64,000 nt of DNA. Origin: Erythrobacter sp. F6033 (lineage in GTDB: Bacteria > Pseudomonadota > Alphaproteobacteria > Sphingomonadales > Sphingomonadaceae). Made by a program: the position numbers and the translations under genes. Within the stretch, counting starts at the first letter, position 1, and every line of letters begins with the position of its first letter. The notes beneath the pieces are model-generated. The model had not been told where the DNA came from, made no database searches, and saw only the letters and a program-made list of their open reading frames with translations. The stretch covers positions 496,001 through 560,000 of the forward strand of contig NZ_JALKAZ010000001.1 in assembly GCF_023016005.1 (NCBI RefSeq), read 5' to 3'. Below, piece by piece: positions 35,006 to 45,392 of the stretch.

Positions 35006-37423
35006 ATGTCCGCGACAGTCGGGAAAACAATCAGATTTGCTTTGCTAGCGGGGGGCGCGTCGCTTTCCGTCACCGGCCTTGCTGCGCCTCTCGCAGCTCA
35101 GGAACTGGATGAGACGTCAAGTAGTGATGCCGATAACGGGAACGGCAATGTCATCCTAGTTACCGCTCAAAAGCGTTCGCAAGACATTCAGGATGTTCCG
35201 ATCGCCATCTCGGTATTCGACGGCTCGACTATCGATGACAAAGTGATCGACGACGCCGTTGATCTGAGCTTCTCAGTCCCAAACCTGACGGTTGACCAGT
35301 TTGGCGCATCTTTGCGCGGGGTAGGCAATCTTGCCATCTCTTCAACGTCTGAAGCAGGCCTCGGCTTTCATGTGAACGGCGTCTATCTCGGCTCAGCGGC
35401 GACAGAGGCCGAATTCTATGACCTCGAGCGGATTGAGGTTCTGCGCGGGCCGCAGGGCACACTCTATGGCCGCAATACGACGGCGGGTGTCCTCAACATC
35501 ATCACGCAAAAGGCGACAGATGAATTTGAGGGTTATGTCACTGCAGGTTATGGCAACTTCAATTCGATCAAACTGCGCGGGGCGATCAACGTGCCGCTGT
35601 CCGATAATCTGTCAACGCGAGTTGCGGGCTTTTATCTTGACCGGGACGGTTACGCCACCAACCTTTTCACCGGCAATGATGTTGATAATCGTGAAATGTT
35701 TGGCGTACGCAGCAGCACGCGACTTGATCTTGGCGATACGCGTGCTGACCTTGTTGTTTCATACTTCCGTGAAGACGACCGCCGTCATTTGCGGACCAAA
35801 GTGCAATGTGTAGCCGATGCAACCTTGGGCTGCTCGCCGCTTGAAACAGGTTTCGAAGTGCCCAATGCACGTTCAACTATCTTTTCGGCCGTCGGCAGCG
35901 CGCTTGGCCTGATCGTACCAGGTTCCAACTATTTCGATGGCAGTCTCAATCCCGCTGATACGCGGCTTCTGAATGAGGATGTTGACCCATCATATTTCGT
36001 TGAGGAGTGGCAGGCTTCGCTAGAAATTGAACACAGTTTTGGCGACATCACACTTACGTCGCTCAGCGGCTATTCCGAACTTGAGCGCGACAGTTTCCGT
36101 GACTTTGATCGTTTCGTTTCAACCGCAACCTTGCCGATCCCAGTCACATTCGACTTCTTTGGCGATGGCAGTTCGGTAACTTCCAACTCAATCCTGGCAG
36201 GCCGTCGGGACCAAAGCGAGGCGCGCGAATATTATCAGGAGCTGCGGCTTGCTTCTGATTTTGACGGACCTCTAAATTTCATTCTTGGTGGGAATTACTA
36301 TGATCGTCGCAGCTCGGGCAGGTCGCAGTTTACAAGCTCCATCTTCGCAGTCCGGCAACAAGTAACAGGTCTGAGCACAGACTTCGCTTCACTTACCAAC
36401 GAATCCGACCCCTCAACCACCAAGAGCTTCGGCATTTTTGGAGAGGTCTATTTCGATCTTTCAGATCGCACCCGAATAACGGGAGGCCTGCGCTATTCTG
36501 ATGACAAGAAGACCATTCTCACCCGCCAAATTTTCTTCAACCCTCAGGCCGATGGCAGCGTGCCAGACTTCACCTTTGGCGAATTTGAGCGCGGTGTAGT
36601 GACCGGTCGTTTTGTGGTTGATCACCGCTTCTCCGATGATTTGCTTGGCTATGCGAGTTTCTCTCGCGGTTATAAGGCAGGCGGCATCAACCCGGGCGAG
36701 GTGGATGTCGAGCTTCAGGGTTTCGATCCTGAGTTTCTCACCGCCTATGAAGTTGGACTAAAGGGCGCCACGTCTGACGGAACGCTTACAGCATCCCTGG
36801 CGGGCTTTTACTATGACTATGAAGGGCTGCAGTTGGGCCAAACCACCCCAACTGCGGCGCGCACAGTGAATTCTGATGCAACCGTTTGGGGTGTGGAAGC
36901 CGAGTTCGCGCTACGCCCGTCCAGCCGTTTCCAAGTTGACGGAAGCTTTTCCTACCTCAACACTGAGATTAACGGGTTCCAGTCGATTGATGAAACCGAC
37001 CCGTTCGGAGTGGCTCCCGGCACAGTTATCGTCGGCGCAACACCTGCTGGCGTTATCAAGGATGCGGATGGCAACCCGCTCCCATTCTCACCTACGATCA
37101 AGATTGCGATCGGCGCGCAATGGGAAATCCCGGTGGGCGCCTGGACTGTCACGCCCCGCATTGATCACTATCTGCAAAGCGAATTTGTCAGCTCGGCTTT
37201 CGACAAACCAATCGATCGCTTCGATGGATACGGCCAGACGGATTTCAAAGTCCTCTTGGCACCTGACGATGGCCCATTTGAAATCCGCGGCTTTGTCAAA
37301 AATCTATTCGACAATGACGACATTACCCGTGTGTTGCCAGCTGGTCGCTTGGTAGGTCGGTTCCGCGAAGTCGTAATCTTGGAACCACGCACATACGGGG
37401 TTGAGGCAACGTTCCGGTTTTAG
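35006..37423 (+). CDS. TonB-dependent outer-membrane receptor
   Basis: An 805-residue receptor. The ATG at 35006 follows a strong GGGAGAGGG site; longer frames start inside the promoter. The signal peptide ends near AAPLAAQE (about residue 32). The plug domain (about 45-165) has the TonB-box-like VILVTAQKR and the typical ERIEVLRGPQGTLYGRNTTAG segment, and the 22-strand barrel fills the rest to a C-terminal Phe. It belongs to the sphingomonad-type receptors linked to small organic substrates rather than only iron. It is divergent from the VOC/SDR/PQQ genes and convergent with tetR, suggesting the same substrate. Confidence 0.92.
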   Translation: MSATVGKTIRFALLAGGASLSVTGLAAPLAAQELDETSSSDADNGNGNVILVTAQKRSQDIQDVPIAISVFDGSTIDDKVIDDAVDLSFSVPNLTVDQFGASLRGVGNLAISSTSEAGLGFHVNGVYLGSAATEAEFYDLERIEVLRGPQGTLYGRNTTAGVLNIITQKATDEFEGYVTAGYGNFNSIKLRGAINVPLSDNLSTRVAGFYLDRDGYATNLFTGNDVDNREMFGVRSSTRLDLGDTRADLVVSYFREDDRRHLRTKVQCVADATLGCSPLETGFEVPNARSTIFSAVGSALGLIVPGSNYFDGSLNPADTRLLNEDVDPSYFVEEWQASLEIEHSFGDITLTSLSGYSELERDSFRDFDRFVSTATLPIPVTFDFFGDGSSVTSNSILAGRRDQSEAREYYQELRLASDFDGPLNFILGGNYYDRRSSGRSQFTSSIFAVRQQVTGLSTDFASLTNESDPSTTKSFGIFGEVYFDLSDRTRITGGLRYSDDKKTILTRQIFFNPQADGSVPDFTFGEFERGVVTGRFVVDHRFSDDLLGYASFSRGYKAGGINPGEVDVELQGFDPEFLTAYEVGLKGATSDGTLTASLAGFYYDYEGLQLGQTTPTAARTVNSDATVWGVEAEFALRPSSRFQVDGSFSYLNTEINGFQSIDETDPFGVAPGTVIVGATPAGVIKDADGNPLPFSPTIKIAIGAQWEIPVGAWTVTPRIDHYLQSEFVSSAFDKPIDRFDGYGQTDFKVLLAPDDGPFEIRGFVKNLFDNDDITRVLPAGRLVGRFREVVILEPRTYGVEATFRF

Positions 37424-37451
37424 AGCTGGCTCTCCAATTAAGCTCTCTCCT

Positions 37452-37492
37452 GATGGCTCGGTCGACATTCTCGATCGGCCATCTTTGCTTTT
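37452..37492 (+). terminator. Rho-independent terminator after TonB receptor
   Basis: A long imperfect stem (GATGGC with GCCATC, extended inward by GGTCGA with TCGATC) is followed by a T-rich run ending near 37492. It lies 29 bases after the stop codon. Confidence 0.65.
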
Positions 37493-37641
37493 GCGCCTAA
37501 GTTGATGGGATGTAAGTGGATGGCCGACTGACCTCTAGTGGTTAGACGATCATTGGAGGCGGCCTTGGCATCAGCGTTACCTAACGGAGGTCGCTGGCAA
37601 CATCTTGAGGTTGACGAAAATGTGGCGGCTTGGATTACCCA

Positions 37642-38277
37642 CTAGCGCTTAAGCGCTCTCTTGCGCACGAGGTAATCATCACGCACACCGTTGATCGTGC
37701 CGATGATCATTGAAACCGTAATGTCTTCCAACTGAGCCATGTCGACTTTCTGTCGCAAGAGATATGATCCCGCGGACACGGGCACACCAAAGGATATGTC
37801 GGTCACGGTTCGTGCAGTCTCGATCGGTAGATCGAAATTATCGTGCACAATTTTCGCAAAATATTCGACAGCTACCTCGCGATCAAAGGTGGCTGGATCG
37901 GTCAGATCAGATATCGCTGGATCGGACTGAAGGCGCTCAATGAGGAGGCCTCGTTCTTCAATGTAGCGAAGATAGACCTTTGTCACACCGCGAACCATAT
38001 CTTCAAAAGTTCGAGCATTTTCGGCAGCCGAGAACTGTGCTTTGCGCAGAGTGATAAGCTCTCGATCCAGTAGCTCTCGCAAAATCACAGTACTGCTATC
38101 AAAGTATTTATAAATCAGTGATTTACTGATCTCCGCGCGCTTGGCAATACGTTCCATCGAGACTTGAGAAATGCCCTCCTTTTCGACCATTTCTGCCGCT
38201 GCATCGAGGATCATTGATCTTCTTATCTTAGGGGAATAGCGCCGTTGCACTTTGGCTTTCTCCGCCGTTTTCACCAT
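37642..38277 (-). CDS. TetR-family transcriptional regulator
   Basis: A 211-residue TetR-type repressor. The N-terminal helix-turn-helix (about 20-62) has ILDAAAEMVEKEG and IAKRAEISKSLIYKYF. The ligand-binding core is helical. GAAGG precedes the ATG. It is convergent with the TonB receptor and closes the catabolic locus, so it probably senses that substrate or a breakdown product; the palindrome at 34906 is one candidate operator. Confidence 0.9.
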   Translation of the reverse strand: MVKTAEKAKVQRRYSPKIRRSMILDAAAEMVEKEGISQVSMERIAKRAEISKSLIYKYFDSSTVILRELLDRELITLRKAQFSAAENARTFEDMVRGVTKVYLRYIEERGLLIERLQSDPAISDLTDPATFDREVAVEYFAKIVHDNFDLPIETARTVTDISFGVPVSAGSYLLRQKVDMAQLEDITVSMIIGTINGVRDDYLVRKRALKR

Positions 38278-38657
38278 CCTTCAAACCTCCGCTAGGCGAC
38301 AGCACTTCATCCAAACTCATTCCTAACAGGCGGCGCCATTGGACTCCATCCTAAGCCTTGCAACTCCTGATTTGACAACACTGCTCATTTGGACACCCTG
38401 GTCTCTGCAGAGCTTGGTCCGCGAATTAGACCTTTGCGAATGTCGGCAGTTGGATCGTAAGCAGTTAGTCTGCTTTCTCAACCTCAAGGGCTGGAACCAG
38501 CCATTCCGCGATCGGCTCAAAATTGCAAACGTAGTGGCCCAGCTTTTTCGCGCCTTACAGCGGACGTTCTCCGAGATCATTCTGGTTTAGGAGAGATAGG
38601 ATGGCTTACTCAACAATATGATCCAGCAAATCCGGCTAATCTCATCGGTATTGCGCT
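38278..38657. other. Intergenic region, no gene seen
   Basis: No supported gene in 380 bases. A small palindrome (GGCTGG, two bases, CCAGCC) is at 38489-38502. Two overlapping open frames of about 83-85 codons on opposite strands lack ribosome sites or domain character. Confidence 0.5.
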
Positions 38658-41543
38658 TTAGCGTCGCGGAAGAATGTAGGCAGAAACGGAGCGCCGCTCA
38701 TCTCCAAAAATCTGCTTTGCAAGCGTTTCGATCTGTTCTGGCGTTGTGCCTCGATAGGTTGGCTCTTGCGCGCGGAACCGTGCCAGTCCGTCCGCACCGG
38801 TCTGCGCATCGCCTAAGACACTAAGCCAATATCCGTTGTTCTCCAACGTGCTATCGAGGTCTTCGATCAGCGGCCTTAGCGCACGTTCGAATGCATCATT
38901 GTCTACGCCAGCCTCTGCCATTTCTTTGGCAACCCGAAGTATTCCATCGCGCACTTTATCAACCTCCTCAGGCTGGGCAGTGACGCGCGCAATGACGTAT
39001 CCGTAGCCATCAAACAGCGAACTTGAGAATGCACCAGCACCCGGCGAATAGGTCGAGCCCATCTCTTCGCGTAGAACATCCGTCAGCCGGTTGCGAAATA
39101 ATCCGCGCAGCAAACGCATCCGGTAAGCATCCGCAGGGTCGCTCGCATCGGGGGCGGGCCAGTAGACATAAACCAGTGCCTGCTCCTTTGCGCCGCGGTG
39201 ATAGAACTTGGCTGGAGTGTTGGTGCCTGCGGGAAACTGCAGGTCGGCATTCGCGCCAAAGTCTGCCTTTTGATCAGCTCGCTTAGGTAACGCTCCAAAT
39301 GTTCGCGCGACCTCTTTTACAATCACCTCCTTTTCGACGTCGCCGACGACAGTGATTTCGATCAGGCCATCGCGCAGCTGAGGTTCGATCCACTCCCGCA
39401 CTTCGGAAAGTGTGGGCGAAAGAAAATCAGCGAGGCCGTCATAGCCGTAACGCTTGTCACCTGATCGCACGAGGCGCGGAAGATACTTGCCTGCAACGCT
39501 GGCTGGAGAGGAATCGTGCGTTGGATACCATGCCCGCATCTTGCGAAAATGCTGTTCCGCGATTTCTTCACGAAAAGTCGGTGCGCTGACCTTTGCTGCC
39601 ATCAAATTGAGCTGAGAGGTTAGATCGTCTCCGCCAGTGCTGCCGATGATTTCAAACGCATCGCTATCGATCCGCGTGCGAGTGGCCGCAGAAACGCGCT
39701 TCCCAGCAAACAAGGTGCGCAACTCATCGGCGGTGTGGCCAATGACGCCGCTTTGATCGAGCACGTTGAGTCCGAGGCGCCTCAGCCCCTCGCTCTTGCG
39801 TGGCATCGACATAAAACCGCCGCCTACCCGGACACGGACATTGATCGAGCCGGTATCGTACTCGGTTCGCTTGAAATTGAGCCGAACGTTGTTGGCGAAT
39901 TTGATCAAGTGTGCATCTGCATCCGCCACATGTGTGTCGGACACGACTTCACCGGGATCGCCAAAATGAGTGTAGGCAAAGGTGCCAACATCGCGCTCTT
40001 CCAAAGGAGAGACAGCAACCTGCCGCGATTGTTCTAATGCTGATGCTATACGCATCTCGGCATCGTCGAGCGGCTCACTCGACACATAATAGATAGCGGG
40101 GTTACCATGCGCTTTCCACGCCGCTCGAAACGCTTCATTGACCTCATCAAGAGTCAAATCAGCGACAGCCGCGTTAAACCGATCAAGGCTGGATTGCGGC
40201 GCAGTAAACACTCGCTCATCAGCAAAGGCATCCACCAATGCTTGGGCATAATTATATTCAAATCCCCCCGCATAGGTTTTGCGTGTTCCGGCGCGCTCCA
40301 CGGCGGTCTCTTGGGCTTGGCGCGAGGATGCAATCTGCTCATCCAATTCTTGCTGGGTGAAACCATATTGCAAGGCGCGCCGCAGATCTTGCTCGCCCTC
40401 GGCCAGCGCGTCTTGCCAGTCTTCAGGCGAAGACCTGAGCGATAACACCATGCCATCGACCGCTTCATAGACGCGGTACCGCCCGCTGCTCGCGCCGAGA
40501 TAGACAGCATCGCTATTGCGAACTTTGCGCGACATCCTTTGATTGAAGATGCTTGTTCCGAGCCGGCGGATCAGGTTTTCGCGTCTTGTAGCGCTGGTGT
40601 CGACCCGCTCAACATAGGGCTCCAGCGCGGCGAAGGTTATCGAAGTCATCAGCCCTTCATCGTGATAGGTGCGAACTACGCCAGGCTGGATCACTGCCTG
40701 AGATCGAGGCTTGGTGGGCAGGGCTGCGCCTACTGGCCTCCAGTCGCCGAAGTACTCTTCGATCCGCGCGATCGCATCCTCGGTTTCAAGGTCACCTATC
40801 AAGGCGACAAAGGTGTTTTCAGGACGGTAGTAGCCGCGATAATAGCGCACGAACTCTTCGCGCGGCATGCTCGCGATCGTATCATCAGTGCCAATCGGCA
40901 GGCGATCAATGAGCCCGCTGCCTTGGGTAAAGAAGCCAAGCCGATCAACAAAGGAGCGAAAATCGATCGAATCGCGTGCGAGCTTTTCCGACGCGATAAC
41001 GCCGCGTTCACTTTCTATCGCCTCATGATCCAGCAGCAGGTTCTCAGCAGTTTCGCGCATCAAGAAAAAGGCTTCATCAAGCACTTCATCGTCAACCGAT
41101 GGCAGGTTCAGCTTGTAGGTGGTCTGATCAAAGCCAGTGCTGGCGTTGGTGTCTGCGCCAAAGGATAATCCAAAGCGCTCCAGCCGCTTGATCATCTCGC
41201 CTTCTGGCACATTGACCGAACCGTTGAATGCCATGTGCTCAAGAAAGTGTGCGAGACCTCTTTGTGCTTCGGTTTCGTTAAGTGAGCCAGTGTCGATCCG
41301 CATCCTCAGCGCGGCAACACCGCTTGGCGTTTGGTTCTTCATTACCGCATAGCGCAGGCCATTATCCAGAGTGCCATAGATAACGCGCGGGTCAGGCTCC
41401 AAATCGCTTTGCTCGTGCGCAAAAGCCGGTTCCGCCTCCTCCCGTGCGGCAACTGCTACTCCAGAAAAAGTGATGCCTATGAAAAGCGACAGTGCCGCGA
41501 CGAACGTGGGGGCAAACAGTCTGGGGTTTATGGCTTTGGGCAT
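38658..41543 (-). CDS. Exported M16-family metallopeptidase
   Basis: A 961-residue zinc peptidase of the insulinase/pitrilysin family. Start at ATG 41543 with GGAG upstream (a GTG lies three bases earlier). A signal peptide of about 33 residues ends near AVAA. The first M16 domain has the inverted zinc motif HFLEH (His99, Glu102, His103) and the third ligand Glu179 in ESERGV. A second active-type and two inactive half domains complete the usual four-domain clamshell. It degrades peptides in the periplasm. It lies downstream of the FecA-like receptor on the same strand, beyond a terminator. Confidence 0.92.
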   Translation of the reverse strand: MPKAINPRLFAPTFVAALSLFIGITFSGVAVAAREEAEPAFAHEQSDLEPDPRVIYGTLDNGLRYAVMKNQTPSGVAALRMRIDTGSLNETEAQRGLAHFLEHMAFNGSVNVPEGEMIKRLERFGLSFGADTNASTGFDQTTYKLNLPSVDDEVLDEAFFLMRETAENLLLDHEAIESERGVIASEKLARDSIDFRSFVDRLGFFTQGSGLIDRLPIGTDDTIASMPREEFVRYYRGYYRPENTFVALIGDLETEDAIARIEEYFGDWRPVGAALPTKPRSQAVIQPGVVRTYHDEGLMTSITFAALEPYVERVDTSATRRENLIRRLGTSIFNQRMSRKVRNSDAVYLGASSGRYRVYEAVDGMVLSLRSSPEDWQDALAEGEQDLRRALQYGFTQQELDEQIASSRQAQETAVERAGTRKTYAGGFEYNYAQALVDAFADERVFTAPQSSLDRFNAAVADLTLDEVNEAFRAAWKAHGNPAIYYVSSEPLDDAEMRIASALEQSRQVAVSPLEERDVGTFAYTHFGDPGEVVSDTHVADADAHLIKFANNVRLNFKRTEYDTGSINVRVRVGGGFMSMPRKSEGLRRLGLNVLDQSGVIGHTADELRTLFAGKRVSAATRTRIDSDAFEIIGSTGGDDLTSQLNLMAAKVSAPTFREEIAEQHFRKMRAWYPTHDSSPASVAGKYLPRLVRSGDKRYGYDGLADFLSPTLSEVREWIEPQLRDGLIEITVVGDVEKEVIVKEVARTFGALPKRADQKADFGANADLQFPAGTNTPAKFYHRGAKEQALVYVYWPAPDASDPADAYRMRLLRGLFRNRLTDVLREEMGSTYSPGAGAFSSSLFDGYGYVIARVTAQPEEVDKVRDGILRVAKEMAEAGVDNDAFERALRPLIEDLDSTLENNGYWLSVLGDAQTGADGLARFRAQEPTYRGTTPEQIETLAKQIFGDERRSVSAYILPRR

Positions 41544-41659
41544 CACAGGCTCCGGTGAAATAAGCGGGTTAGGCAGCGAAGAACGGATGTCTTTTGCCTG
41601 CCAAGTAAGATGCGTCGCTCTGCGATTTCCTCATTTGCCCGGCGCAAAATCGCTCCGCT

Positions 41660-41702
41660 TCAAGAACGGAAAACGCCGCAGCTCAGAATCTAAGCTGCGG
41701 CG
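41660..41702 (-). terminator. Strong terminator after FecA-like receptor
   Basis: CGCCGCAGCT and AGCTGCGGCG form a perfect ten-base-pair stem with a nine-base loop. Read on the minus strand it is followed by TTTTCCGTTCTT. It lies 26 bases after the receptor's stop and separates it from the M16 gene. Confidence 0.85.
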
Positions 41703-41728
41703 CCGAAACGTTAGATCAAGGCCTTGGG

Positions 41729-44700
41729 TCAGAACCGCGCGCGAATGCCCGCTGTGATCGTACGACCGCCATTGAACTGGTAGTTTTGAGGGAAATTGAA
41801 AGAGGCGTCACCATCCCCAAATTGAGAACTGACAGTCGAACGGATGTCCGCCGATTGGGCATCACGCAGGAGATCATCGCCTTCGACGAATACTGTCCAT
41901 AGGCCGCCAAAAATGTCGAGATTGTAAGATAGCCTCAGATCTAAAGTAGAGTAGGCTGGTGAGACGACATTGCGGTTGAACTCATCAAACGTCACAGCGC
42001 TCGCTGATTGCCCAGAGTAAATGACCCGTCCTTCAAACCCGTCCTTGGCATAGTCCAACGACAAATTGTACGACCACTGCGCTTGATCAGCCAGAGGCCG
42101 ATCGAAAGACTGCGGCTCCAACGAACCTTCCAGATTTCGAACCGTGATCAAGGTTGGATAGTCAGATTCGGTATAGGTGACATTGGCCAAAACACCGAAA
42201 TCACTCAGAAAGCCGGGCAGAAAATTGAGTCTGCGGATCACTTCAAACTCCGCTCCCCAGATTGTTCCGCCTTCGCCATTGATCGGCCGGTTTATCAAGA
42301 GATCAGCGCCAGCCGGGACCGCCAAAAGATCTGGCCGCGTATCGGCCAACGGTGCAAGATAATCCAGAAAGCGCTCCAAAACATTGTCGCCTGGCACTGA
42401 ATCAAAACTGACATTGGTGAAATTGTTTGTTGTCTTTTTGTAGAAAAGACTGCCGCGAATAAGACCCGGTGAGTCCGTAAAATAGTAGGCGACATCAAGA
42501 TCGAAATTGTCGGTTTTTGTTGGTTGTAGATCAGGGTTCGCTTCCCGGATCGTAACGGCCTCAAATCCTGCTCTGTAATTTGCTTGAAAGAGTGTGTTTC
42601 GACTCAATAAGCGAACATCAGGGTGAACCGTCGAACGGAAATAACCCAGCCGCGCGACAATGTTCTGGGATGGGCGCCAGCTTGCAAGAAAGCTCGGGGT
42701 GAACGTCTCGACAGTACCGCTAATGTCGGTGAAATCATACAGCCCGACAGCGATGAAGGTCGCAGCAGGTTCGGCTGCGAAGCCTGGGCCGGGAAGGATT
42801 GAAGGGAAAGTCAAATTGGTGCCGCTGCGCTTTTCACGTTCGTAACGACCACCTGCAATCAGCGAGAAATTGCCGAGAACAATTTTTGTCTCAAGATAAG
42901 CAGCCAGTTCGTCTTCGGTTACTGCTGTAGGAGCGAGCGCACTAGCGCCGTCAGCCAACGGGTCCAAAACAGTACGATCTGTAAAAGTGAACCCAAGTTC
43001 ATTAAAGTCAGGCGTTGATGGATCGTCTGCCGTAAACCCGGGCAGCTGAGCGAATATGCTGTCTGAATCACTGCCGCGCAGGAATGGAATCTCAGTTCCA
43101 GATGCGCCGATCAGACCAAGGTCCTCAGCAAAGAAATCCACTCCAAAGTCTGACAAGAAAATCCGGTTGCTAAAAATGCCTGTATAGCTCGTGTTTCTTG
43201 TGTTTAATGGGTTGGTTGTATCGTCTGATGTACGGCGTGTGCGTGCGTCATATTTACCCCCGATTTCGATATATTCGAGAAAGTCGACCTTGGGGCTATA
43301 ACGGGTTTTTAGTTCAGCAATGTAGGCTTCCGTCGGATTGTCGAACTCATTCGTGAATGCGCTCAATATATAATATTGTGACGGGTCAAATATTCGCGTG
43401 ATCCCCGCGTCGCTTAGCGAGGGGATAGGCAGGCCATTGGCAGCCTCAACAAAAACGCCATCAACCACACGCGGCGTCATAGCCGCATCATCATCCGGGT
43501 TTATCACAATCGTGGCCGGATCGACGAAGCCGATGAAATCGAGGTCTTGGTTCGTACCAAGCGATATGGACGAGCCACTGCCTTTTGTGCGCGCCCGAGA
43601 ATAGCCGAGTTTGTATTTGAATGACCAACGGTCGAGATCAGTGTCTCCGCGGAAACTGATCGTATCAAATTGGCCTTCGCTGTCGCGTGTTTCAAAACCG
43701 CCCGTCGGCGCGAAAGACCTCAGAACTCTACGACTGCGAACCTCCCCATCCAGCTCTTCGATTGGCATGCTTACTGTGGTCGGGAAGAAATTTACCGATG
43801 CCCGCGATTGCACGCGAGTTTGGTTGTTCACATTGCGCTGGAAATCAAGACGCAGCCGAGTATGACTTGCGACATCCCACGCTAGGTTGATCGAGCCCAA
43901 AATGCTCTCTTCCTCGCGATCTCGGCGCACATAATTGACTGAGCGTACAAGCTGCTGTTGGACTTCGGGATCGAATGGGAACACGGCATCCACCGGAATG
44001 CGCGAGTCCGAAGTCACGCCAGCGGGAAAGACAGTGGGCAACTCATCCAGAATAGATGCATTGTAGTTCAGCCGTTCGGTGTTGCGATATTGGCCGGTGA
44101 CTGAGACCGCGAAATTGGGGGTGATCTTTTTGGTGAATGTGCCGCTCGCCTGAAACTCTTCGCCAAATTTGCGATCAAAGTTGGTTTCCCCTTCGATCGC
44201 AAAATTGAATGCAAAATCACCGTAATCCAGCGCCGACTTCGTCTCGATCTCAACCAGCCCGCCAGACCCGGTTGATTCATGGCTGGGTAGCAAAGATTTG
44301 TGGATTGTAATTTGGGAAATATTGTCAGTCAGGAAACCGCTTAGGTCGATTGTGCGCTCAAAGCCGGTCCCTTGAAGGTCTAACCCGTTGAGCTGGACAT
44401 TGATCGCTTCTGAACCGAAGCCACGCACTGTAATCCGCGATCCCTCGCCTGTGTCGTCGTCCCGGCCAAATGCCACGCCAGGTACACGGCGCAGCGCTTC
44501 GGAGACTGTTTCTGCAGGGAAGCCGCCAAGCAAATCAGACGATACAACAGTCGAGGCGTTATCTGCGTTTTTTTGCTGATTTAGAGCCTTCTGAATACTG
44601 CTGAGATAGCCGACCACAACAATATCGCTGGTCTGCTCGCCGCCAAAAGCGATGCTCACACGGGCCCGCTCAAATGCGCCAGCAGGAATAGGAAAAACCG

Positions 44701-45232
44701 CCGCTGGCTGACCCAGATAGGTCACCCGCAATTCGAAAGCGGTGCCAGCGACTTCTGGGAAATAGAAAAAGCCGCGTTGATCCGTAGTCGTGCGCAAATC
44801 CGTACCGACCACTTCGACCTGCGCGCTGGGAAGCGCGGTTCCTGTGGCAGCGCTTGTTACGACGCCGCTAACCGGTGATGCGCTGGCGTCTCCGGCAGTT
44901 GCTGTCCCTTGCGCTTTGAGCGAGTAAACATTCGCTGAGACTTCTGCCGCCGTTAATCCGGTTCCGCTCAGCAATTGGCGCAGCGCCTGTGCGGCGGTGA
45001 AATTGCCCACCAGCGCAGATGATTGCTTTCCAGAAACGAGATCGGACGCATAGAGCAGATCCGAGCCTGAGGCTTCGGCAAAAGAGTTGAGTGCGCCCTG
45101 TAATGATTGAGCGGGGATATTGTACGACCGGGCCTCGCTGCTTGCCGCTTCTTGCGCCGTCGCCGCGGTTGAGATTGCTGCTAGGCTGCAACCAGTAACC
45201 AAAGCTGCAATTGCCAGTTTCGTGCGGATCAT
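41729..45232 (-). CDS. FecA-like TonB receptor with STN signalling domain
   Basis: A 1167-residue outer-membrane receptor. After a signal peptide (about 26 residues), a secretin/TonB short N-terminal domain (about 37-107, with YNIPAQSLQGALNSFAEASG) contacts an anti-sigma factor. A carboxypeptidase-like beta domain (about 120-200), a TonB-box-like DIVVVGYLSS, the plug (about 225-330) and a large barrel ending in Arg-Phe follow. GGGGGG lies before the ATG. With the sigma and FecR genes immediately upstream it forms a cell-surface signalling unit: ligand binding outside switches on transcription inside. The ligand may be an iron complex, vitamin, glycan or peptide. Confidence 0.92.
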   Translation of the reverse strand: MIRTKLAIAALVTGCSLAAISTAATAQEAASSEARSYNIPAQSLQGALNSFAEASGSDLLYASDLVSGKQSSALVGNFTAAQALRQLLSGTGLTAAEVSANVYSLKAQGTATAGDASASPVSGVVTSAATGTALPSAQVEVVGTDLRTTTDQRGFFYFPEVAGTAFELRVTYLGQPAAVFPIPAGAFERARVSIAFGGEQTSDIVVVGYLSSIQKALNQQKNADNASTVVSSDLLGGFPAETVSEALRRVPGVAFGRDDDTGEGSRITVRGFGSEAINVQLNGLDLQGTGFERTIDLSGFLTDNISQITIHKSLLPSHESTGSGGLVEIETKSALDYGDFAFNFAIEGETNFDRKFGEEFQASGTFTKKITPNFAVSVTGQYRNTERLNYNASILDELPTVFPAGVTSDSRIPVDAVFPFDPEVQQQLVRSVNYVRRDREEESILGSINLAWDVASHTRLRLDFQRNVNNQTRVQSRASVNFFPTTVSMPIEELDGEVRSRRVLRSFAPTGGFETRDSEGQFDTISFRGDTDLDRWSFKYKLGYSRARTKGSGSSISLGTNQDLDFIGFVDPATIVINPDDDAAMTPRVVDGVFVEAANGLPIPSLSDAGITRIFDPSQYYILSAFTNEFDNPTEAYIAELKTRYSPKVDFLEYIEIGGKYDARTRRTSDDTTNPLNTRNTSYTGIFSNRIFLSDFGVDFFAEDLGLIGASGTEIPFLRGSDSDSIFAQLPGFTADDPSTPDFNELGFTFTDRTVLDPLADGASALAPTAVTEDELAAYLETKIVLGNFSLIAGGRYEREKRSGTNLTFPSILPGPGFAAEPAATFIAVGLYDFTDISGTVETFTPSFLASWRPSQNIVARLGYFRSTVHPDVRLLSRNTLFQANYRAGFEAVTIREANPDLQPTKTDNFDLDVAYYFTDSPGLIRGSLFYKKTTNNFTNVSFDSVPGDNVLERFLDYLAPLADTRPDLLAVPAGADLLINRPINGEGGTIWGAEFEVIRRLNFLPGFLSDFGVLANVTYTESDYPTLITVRNLEGSLEPQSFDRPLADQAQWSYNLSLDYAKDGFEGRVIYSGQSASAVTFDEFNRNVVSPAYSTLDLRLSYNLDIFGGLWTVFVEGDDLLRDAQSADIRSTVSSQFGDGDASFNFPQNYQFNGGRTITAGIRARF

Positions 45233-45392
45233 AGTGTCCCCCCTTGGTTGGGTATTTTGTATTCAAAGCGCAATGATCGCGCTTTGCCCTCAACAAGAGA
45301 GATGCACGCCCGACAATTTCCCTCAGCAAAAAGCATAAATTAGTGGCAGATGAAGCTCGCCAAGCTGGCAATTAGTTATCAGCCAGAGTGCC

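Noticed and set aside
37500..37530. Possible eighth copy of the dispersed repeat
   Set aside because: Only partial similarity on the minus strand (a GGCCAT block and a CCCATC block); below the match level of the other copies.
38323..38590. Two opposite open frames of about 85 codons between tetR and the M16 gene
   Set aside because: Neither shows domain features, a ribosome site or neighbours that would support it.
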